Under the pieces are notes generated by a model, which worked only from the letters and a program-made list of their open reading frames with translations, was not told where the DNA came from and searched no databases. Shown piece after piece: positions 59,258-64,000 of a DNA stretch of 64,000 bases. The DNA is from JASHPR01 sp963739645 (GTDB taxonomy: Bacteria > Actinomycetota > Actinomycetes > Streptosporangiales > Streptosporangiaceae). The first letter of the stretch is position 1. Each line of letters opens with the position of its first letter. Location of the stretch: NCBI GenBank assembly GCA_963739645.1, contig CAVUBM010000074.1, forward strand, positions 1 through 64,000. The letters are read 5' to 3'. The position numbers and the translations under genes are program-made.

Positions 59258-59932
59258 ATGTCTCTGGAGCGATGGACAGCGGTTGACCGCTACGTGGACG
59301 GCCTGCTGGTGCCGCCCGACCAGGTGCTGGACGCGGCCCGGCAGGCGGCCGCCGACGCCGGGCTGCCCCCGATCAGCGTGTCGCCGGGCCAGGGCCAGCT
59401 GCTGCAGGTTCTCGCCAGAGGGCTGGGCGCCCGCCGGATCCTGGAGATCGGGACGCTCGGCGGCTACAGCACGATCTGGCTGGCCCGGGCCCTGCCGGCC
59501 GGCGGACGCCTGATCAGCCTGGAGGCGGAGGCCAGGCACGCCGAGGTCGCGCGGGCCAACCTCGCCCTGGCCGGCCTGGCCGGTGTGGCCGAGGTCCGCG
59601 TCGGCCGGGCGCAGGACACCCTGCCGCAGCTGCACGCGGCGGGTGAGGGGCCGTTTGACCTGATCTTCATCGACGCCGACAAGCCGGGATATCCCGGCTA
59701 CCTGGACTGGTCGGTGCGGCTGTCCCGGCCCGGGAGCATGATCGTTGCCGACAACGTCGTGCGTAACGGGGCGGTGGCCGACCCGGCCAGCCCGGACGCC
59801 GACGTTCAGGGCGTGCGCCGGTTCATCGAGCGGCTGGCCGCCGAGCCGCGGGTCAGCGCCACGGTGATCCAGACCGTCGGCCGCAAAGGCTATGACGGCT
59901 TTGCGCTGGCCGTCGTCCTCGGGGATTCCTGA
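59258..59932 (+). CDS. O-methyltransferase, catechol-OMT-like
   Basis: 224 residues. SAM motif ARRILEIGTLGGYSTIWLAR, acidic residue in LISLEAEARHAEVARANLAL, metal ligands FDLIFIDADKPGYPGYLDWS and SMIVADNVVRNGAVADP. This is the Methyltransf_3 (metal-dependent catechol/caffeoyl-CoA) family. It probably methylates a phenolic or related hydroxy group; the adjacent aldolase hints at aromatic metabolism, but no substrate can be named. Confidence 0.88.
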   Translation: MSLERWTAVDRYVDGLLVPPDQVLDAARQAAADAGLPPISVSPGQGQLLQVLARGLGARRILEIGTLGGYSTIWLARALPAGGRLISLEAEARHAEVARANLALAGLAGVAEVRVGRAQDTLPQLHAAGEGPFDLIFIDADKPGYPGYLDWSVRLSRPGSMIVADNVVRNGAVADPASPDADVQGVRRFIERLAAEPRVSATVIQTVGRKGYDGFALAVVLGDS

Positions 59933-60013
59933 GTTCCGCCCGGCCCGGCCGCGCCCCGCACAGTGGATTCCTGGCGGGGCCTGCGGCCGGGCACGGGCGA
60001 CGGAGCGGGCCGG

Positions 60014-60886
60014 TCAGTACATGCGCCGGGTGACCGTGAACACGACGTGCGCCGCCTGGTCCTCCCACTTGGCGTAGGCGTAAGGGAAGCCCGAGTTCTG
60101 CACGCCCTGCGCGGCCTCCCAGAGCGGCTGGGTGGCCCAGGCGCCGTGCGAGGCCTGGTACTGCCGCAGCGCGTTCAGGAACGCGTCGGACGCGTACACC
60201 GGGTTGGTGACCTCGGCCCGGGAGCCCCAGCCCATGGACGGGCGCTGCTGGAACAGGCCGAGTGAGTCCCGGTCACCGTAGGTGAGATTCTCCAGGGTCG
60301 ACTCCTGCATCGAGGTCGCCACCGCGATGACCGCCGAGCGCAGCCCCATGTGCTTCTTCAGCGCCTGCCCCACGATCGTGGCGGCGTTGCCCTCACGGGA
60401 CGCCGTCATCGGCATGAACGCCTGCGGCCCGCTGAGGCCCGCGGGGAGCAGCCGGTACTTGGCCGGCAGCCAGCCGCTCCGGTGGGCCACGGCGTGGGTG
60501 ATGCCGCGCCACGTGTTGAGCGAGTAGTGCCGGCGGTGGCGGTGAGCGGCCGGGTGGTCCGCATGCGGCTTCCCTGGCTGGGCCGCCTGCACGCGCGCGG
60601 TGACGTGCTCGGCCACCGCCAGGTGCCGGCTCGTCACCGGGCCGGACGTAGCGGCGTTCGCGGTCGTCGCGCCCACCAGCGCCAGCGCGGTGCCAAGGAA
60701 GATCAGGCTCATCGCGCGGTTCAGGCGCCGGGGACGGCTGAGGTCCAGGAGGCGTCCCAGACGGACGGGGCGCTTCAGGGCCAGGAGGCGCTCCGGACCT
60801 GGGAGGCGGTCCAGCCGCAGCAGCCGATTAATTTTCTGGTGCTGGTTTAGACGCGGGTGACTCGGGGGACGCATGGTGCCTGGCAA
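60014..60886 (-). CDS. Secreted lysozyme-like (transglycosylase-type) protein
   Basis: 290 residues. After an Arg/Leu-rich N-terminus, the signal segment RAMSLIFLGTALALVGATTA ends in NAATS. The C-terminal domain has the catalytic Glu in AVATSMQESTLENLTYGDRD, then SLGLFQQRPSMGWGSRAEVT, the lysozyme/SLT-like hallmark of cell-wall hydrolases. A TTG at 60886 follows GGAAGGA by eight bases and looks like the real start; ATG 60874 is the alternative. It probably cleaves peptidoglycan. A leader of about 300 bases precedes it. Confidence 0.78.
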   Translation of the reverse strand: MPGTMRPPSHPRLNQHQKINRLLRLDRLPGPERLLALKRPVRLGRLLDLSRPRRLNRAMSLIFLGTALALVGATTANAATSGPVTSRHLAVAEHVTARVQAAQPGKPHADHPAAHRHRRHYSLNTWRGITHAVAHRSGWLPAKYRLLPAGLSGPQAFMPMTASREGNAATIVGQALKKHMGLRSAVIAVATSMQESTLENLTYGDRDSLGLFQQRPSMGWGSRAEVTNPVYASDAFLNALRQYQASHGAWATQPLWEAAQGVQNSGFPYAYAKWEDQAAHVVFTVTRRMY

Positions 60887-61409
60887 GGGGTAATTCCTTC
60901 CATGTGGTCCCCGTCGCCCGGCTGGACGCTATGTCCGGGGCCGGAGGGGTGAGTGCCGCCTGCCTCGGCACGTGCGCGTGTAGCGACGCGCGCGTCCTGG
61001 GGATTGGCACGAGCCGGCACTGGGTCGCGAGGGTGTGCGACGGGCCGGGTGGCCGAGGTTGGCACAGGTCTACGCAGCTCTGGTAAGGGGCGTAGATCTG
61101 GACGGGGATCACACGTAAAACACCTGGTCGAAGCGGCAAACATCCCTTTCGGCGCGTCTATGACTCTTGTCACTCTGGGCGCTTAGGGGAATATTCAGGG
61201 CTGTGACCAGGCATTTCGGGGTATAGCCCCGGCTCCTAGCCCCAGCCCGGCCCGGTCGCCGCCCTGACCGCCTGCCGGGCGGGCGCGGCCGGCGCTGGCC
61301 GCGCGGCAGCGGCGCTCAAGATCGCGGGCCAGGACCTAAGCTGGCGAGGTAGGGGCGGGCAGGCCATTGCTGTCCGGACCGGGAAGCCGCTGACCTCCGG
61401 AGGCAGATC
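60887..61409. other. Long leader of the lysozyme-like gene and intergenic region
   Basis: No gene is supported. The minus-strand leader contains GCGACGGGGACCACATGG just before the start and several GC-rich helices. Actinobacterial cell-wall hydrolases often have ydaO-type c-di-AMP riboswitches; the resemblance here is weak and not enough for a call. Confidence 0.3.
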
Positions 61410-61697
61410 ATGGGACTGATGGACAGGGTCAAGGCGCAGGCTACGGAACTGGCCCAGAAGACCCAGGACACGGCCAAGGCAAAACTCGACGAGGCTCAGG
61501 CGAAGCGGCGCGCCGATGCCCTGCTCCGCAGCCTCGGCGCCGCCGTCTACGCCGAACGCACCGGCCGGGGCGCCCCGGACACCAAAGAGCAGATCGACAA
61601 GCTGGTGGCCGATATCTCGGCTCACGAGTCGGAGACCGGCATGAACCTGGCCGCCCCGCCCGCGGACCCGGGGCAGGCCGACACCACTCAGGTGTAG
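61410..61697 (+). CDS. Small coiled-coil protein (hypothetical)
   Basis: 95 residues, highly charged: RVKAQATELAQKTQDTAKAK, LDEAQAKRRADALLRSLGAA, KEQIDKLVADISAHESETGM. Predicted almost wholly helical, typical of an abundant actinobacterial small protein of unknown function. CGGAGGCAG precedes the ATG. No membrane segment. Confidence 0.68.
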   Translation: MGLMDRVKAQATELAQKTQDTAKAKLDEAQAKRRADALLRSLGAAVYAERTGRGAPDTKEQIDKLVADISAHESETGMNLAAPPADPGQADTTQV

Positions 61698-61769
61698 GGA
61701 GCCCGCGTTCGCGGTGCTGACGCCGCGGCCTCGCGGGTCCGGCCCGTCTTCCGCTCGGGCTCGTGCGGG

Positions 61770-63135
61770 CTAGTGCCCGCAGGCGTCCTGGGCCGCCGTC
61801 TTCTGCTGCGCCGCCACAGACCCTGGGCTGGACGCTGCCCGGGGCCGGCGCGCTGACCACATGCCCGGTCTGCCCGAGCACGATCCGCACCCGGGCCACG
61901 CCGTTCACCTGCCGCAGGACCGATCCCGGCAGCACCCGCCGGACCAGCTGGGCCGCGGCCTTGCCCCCCGCCGGGTACTGGATCATGGTCTGGGTGATGT
62001 CCTGGCTGGTCCAGTCGAGGTTGGCCTGATGCACCCGGAAGCCCAGCGTGGTCAGCTGGGTTCCGGTGCTGGCGGCCAGCCCGCCCAGGAACGTTCCGTT
62101 GTAGACGTCCACCGAGACCTGCCTGCGCTGCAGCGGATGCGCGGCCGCCTTCGCCCTCGGCCGGGCCGACGCCCTGCCGTTGCTCTTGAGCTCGGCAAAC
62201 AGCTTCTGCGCGGCGGGCACGTCCCACAGCACCGCGGACTGGCCGGTCGGCGAGACGTAGCTGGCGTTCCCGACCGGCACCGTGGTGAACATGACGTCCT
62301 TCGGGGAGATCCCGCGCATCTGCTCGGCCAGGCTCACCACGTTGAATCCCTGATCGACCTTGATCGCGGCGGAGAGCGCGGACAGGAAGCTCTCCAGCCG
62401 GACCGGGTTGGCGACGATGCCCGAGCTGATGGCCTCGGAGAACGCGGACGAGATCAGCTGCTGCTGATCCTGGATCCGGGCGAAGTCGGAGGTGGCAAAC
62501 GAGTGCCGGTCGCGAGCGAACTCGAGGGCCGTTATCCCGTTGACGTGGTGCTCGCCCGCGGACATGTTCAGGCCGCTGTAGGCGTCGTTCACCGCGTAGG
62601 GCAGGCAGATGTTCACGCCGCCCAGCGCGTCGATCACCTTGACGAAGCCGAGGAAGTTCACGGATACGTAGTCGTTGATGGTGACGCCGGTGTCCTGCTC
62701 GACCGTCTGCACCATCAGCCGCGGCCCGCCGATGCCCAGCGCCGCATTGATCTTGGCCATGCCGTGGCCGGGAATGTTCACCCAGGAGTCCCGGGGCAGG
62801 CTGACCACCTGGACGCTGCGGCGGCCGGACGGCACGTGCACGATCATGAGCGTGTCGGTGTCGGTTTCGCCCTGGCTAGGACCCACATGCAGCGTGGCCT
62901 GCTGCTGGTGGGTCAGGCCGCCCCGGTCGTCGACGCCGGCCACCAGGATGTTCAGCGGCCCGCTGGACGGCAGGCCCGCGGTTCCCGCGTCGACGCGCCC
63001 GAGGCTGCCGTTGACGTAGCTGGTGATGGCCCAGGCGCTGCCCGCGGCCAGCAGCACCAGAGCGGACATCGCGCCGGAGATCATGAGCAGGGCGCGCCGC
63101 TGCCGTGCTCTCCTGCCCGCCGAGATCCGCGCCAT
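61770..63135 (-). CDS. LytR-CpsA-Psr protein with LytR_C domain, apparent frameshifts
   Basis: An exported phosphotransferase that joins glycopolymers to peptidoglycan. Membrane helix: SGAMSALVLLAAGSAWAI. LCP core: LNILVAGVDDRGG, DTDTLMIVHVPSGRRSVQVV, SLPRDSWVNIPGHGMAKINA, ITALEFARDRHSF. LytR_C: VSVDVYNGTFLGGLAASTGT, LGFRVHQANLDWTS. The native C-terminus (SVAAQQKTAAQDACGH, stop at 61770) is one frame away from the main reading; removing one base from the CCC run at 61821 restores it. Upstream, a frame from ATG 63380 (MADGDDGALGRPPGPGQGTD) may be its cytosolic N-terminus, displaced by another base near 63170. Otherwise ATG 63135 is the start. Confidence 0.8.
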
Positions 63136-63519
63136 CAGCTGCCGCTGCGCGGCCGCCTGCCTGGCCGGCGGCGTGTCCCGGCGTGCCTGGTCTTCCTGGC
63201 CGGCCGGGCCTGCCGCGGTACGGCGGCAGGCGGGGGCGTTACTGTCTGCGCGTAGTAACCGGGCCGGGGACCCGGAATGCCGGCCTCATGCTGATCGGGC
63301 CCGGCTCGCCAGGACGGCACGTCCGTGCCCTGGCCAGGGCCTGGCGGCCTGCCCAGCGCGCCGTCGTCACCGTCGGCCATCAGCTCCCCCGAGAGACCAT
63401 TCCCCGTAGGCTAGCGCGGCTGATCGCCAAGGCACGGCTGCCAACGCCGGCTCGCTGGGACTTTGCCTTACTAATGACGGTGTTTGCGCGGGAGTAACTG
63501 TGGTTTGTCCGGCCATCGG

Positions 63520-64000
63520 CTATGCGGCGGGCGGCTCCGGGTCGCGGGGCAGGCCCAGTATCCGCTCTCCGATGATGTTCAGCTGGATATCGGTCGTGCC
63601 GCCACCGATCGTGAGCGCCTCGGTCAGCAGCACCTGCCGGGACCAGTGCGCACCGGACTGGCCTGAGCCGCCGGCCCCGCCGCCGAGCGCAGCACCGGGG
63701 CCGGACAGCGCGAAGCAGAGCTCGGACACCTGCTGCGCGTGGCGCATGCCGAGCAGCTTGCGGACGCTGCCGGTCGCGCCGGGCTCGGTCCCTGACAGCT
63801 GCTTCAGCGTTACCCGCACCGCGAGCAGGTCGATCGCATGGCCCTCGCAGACCAGCGCGCCGACCTGACCGAGCGGCGCGTCGGGCACGGTCTTCGCCAT
63901 CTCGAGCAGGTCGGGCACGCCGGACCCGAAGGCCCACGACTGCGACAACGACACCCGCTCGTTCGCGAGCGTGGTCCTGGCCACCCGCCACCCGCCGTTC
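63520..64000 (-). CDS. Acyl-CoA dehydrogenase, C-terminal part (runs off window)
   Basis: The visible 160 residues are the helical C-terminal domain: RVSLSQSWAFGSGVPDLLEM, VGALVCEGHAIDLLAVRVTL, KLLGMRHAQQVSELCFALSG and VLLTEALTIGGGTTDIQLNI followed by IGERILGLPRDPEP. The GGGTTDIQLNIIGERILGLP segment is the FAD-proximal end typical of the family. The N-terminal FAD and acyl-CoA domains lie beyond the right edge. Beta-oxidation or sterol side-chain catabolism are both possible. Confidence 0.82.
   Translation of the reverse strand, partial: NGGWRVARTTLANERVSLSQSWAFGSGVPDLLEMAKTVPDAPLGQVGALVCEGHAIDLLAVRVTLKQLSGTEPGATGSVRKLLGMRHAQQVSELCFALSGPGAALGGGAGGSGQSGAHWSRQVLLTEALTIGGGTTDIQLNIIGERILGLPRDPEPPAA

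Noticed and set aside
61861..63255. Plus-strand open frame opposite the LCP gene
   Set aside because: The minus strand encodes an LCP protein with conserved motifs; the plus-strand product is Gly/Arg/His-rich and unmatched.

Overview
The window is high-GC DNA with dense overlapping genes, frequent GTG starts and four-base ATGA/GTGA overlaps. Together with a SigE-family sigma factor, a maleylpyruvate-isomerase (mycothiol-type) domain protein, an actinomycete-type integrative-element Rep and actinobacterial-looking hypothetical proteins, this points to a filamentous actinobacterium (Streptomycetales/Streptosporangiales-like). No species can be named from the sequence alone.

The left part (about 1-28,000) is an accessory region built from decayed mobile elements. 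An apparently intact IS1380-family insertion sequence (760-2561, CGGC target duplication, 19/23-bp terminal repeats) sits between a LexA-like S24 repressor gene (2794-3542, + strand) and a small membrane-protein gene (189-539, - strand). Upstream of the membrane-protein gene are three tandem 18-bp repeats that generate SOS-box-like GAAC motifs. Without the IS the two genes would be a divergent pair sharing that operator region, like lexA with its SOS-induced division inhibitors. Two copies of the 3' half of tRNA-Val(GAC) (5190, 15565) each have a tyrosine integrase just to their right: the first with xis and a 5'-truncated Rep, the second decayed. Three copies of the 3' half of tRNA-Gly(CCC) (21412, 24866, 25424) form a second array, whose last two copies bracket only a cutA gene. 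Between them lie cupins, a beta-lactamase-like hydrolase, small membrane proteins, secreted proteins, gene fragments (Fur, integrase C-termini, PNPOx) and four families of dispersed repeats.

The middle (about 25,500-41,500) is ordinary chromosome: an XRE/membrane-protein/ICMT-like operon with a direct-repeat operator, DUF2785, methyltransferase-GNAT, a divergent HD-domain / THI5-like binding-protein pair, a TetR/YdeI divergon with a 50-bp AGTACT-rich operator, PhyH dioxygenase, ECF sigma/anti-sigma, a CDF transporter, TetR, a nested hairpin before a SnoaL-like gene, and a two-component system divergent from a secreted glycine-rich protein.

The right part (about 42,000-64,000) holds a five-gene redox operon (Pro-rich membrane protein, ApbE, ferric-reductase-like cytochrome, NuoF-like flavoprotein, ferredoxin) with translationally coupled genes. 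It also holds a pyrH paralogue/aldo-keto reductase/thioredoxin cluster, an amino-acid locus (arginase, GntR, ornithine-cyclodeaminase remnant, divergent PLP enzyme), SigE sigma/anti-sigma, an HpcH aldolase with an O-methyltransferase, a secreted lysozyme-like protein, a LytR-CpsA-Psr protein and a partial acyl-CoA dehydrogenase. Apparent one-base frameshifts recur in otherwise well-conserved genes (LexA-like, integrase, XRE-TPR, apbE, LCP), so some may be assembly errors rather than true pseudogenes.
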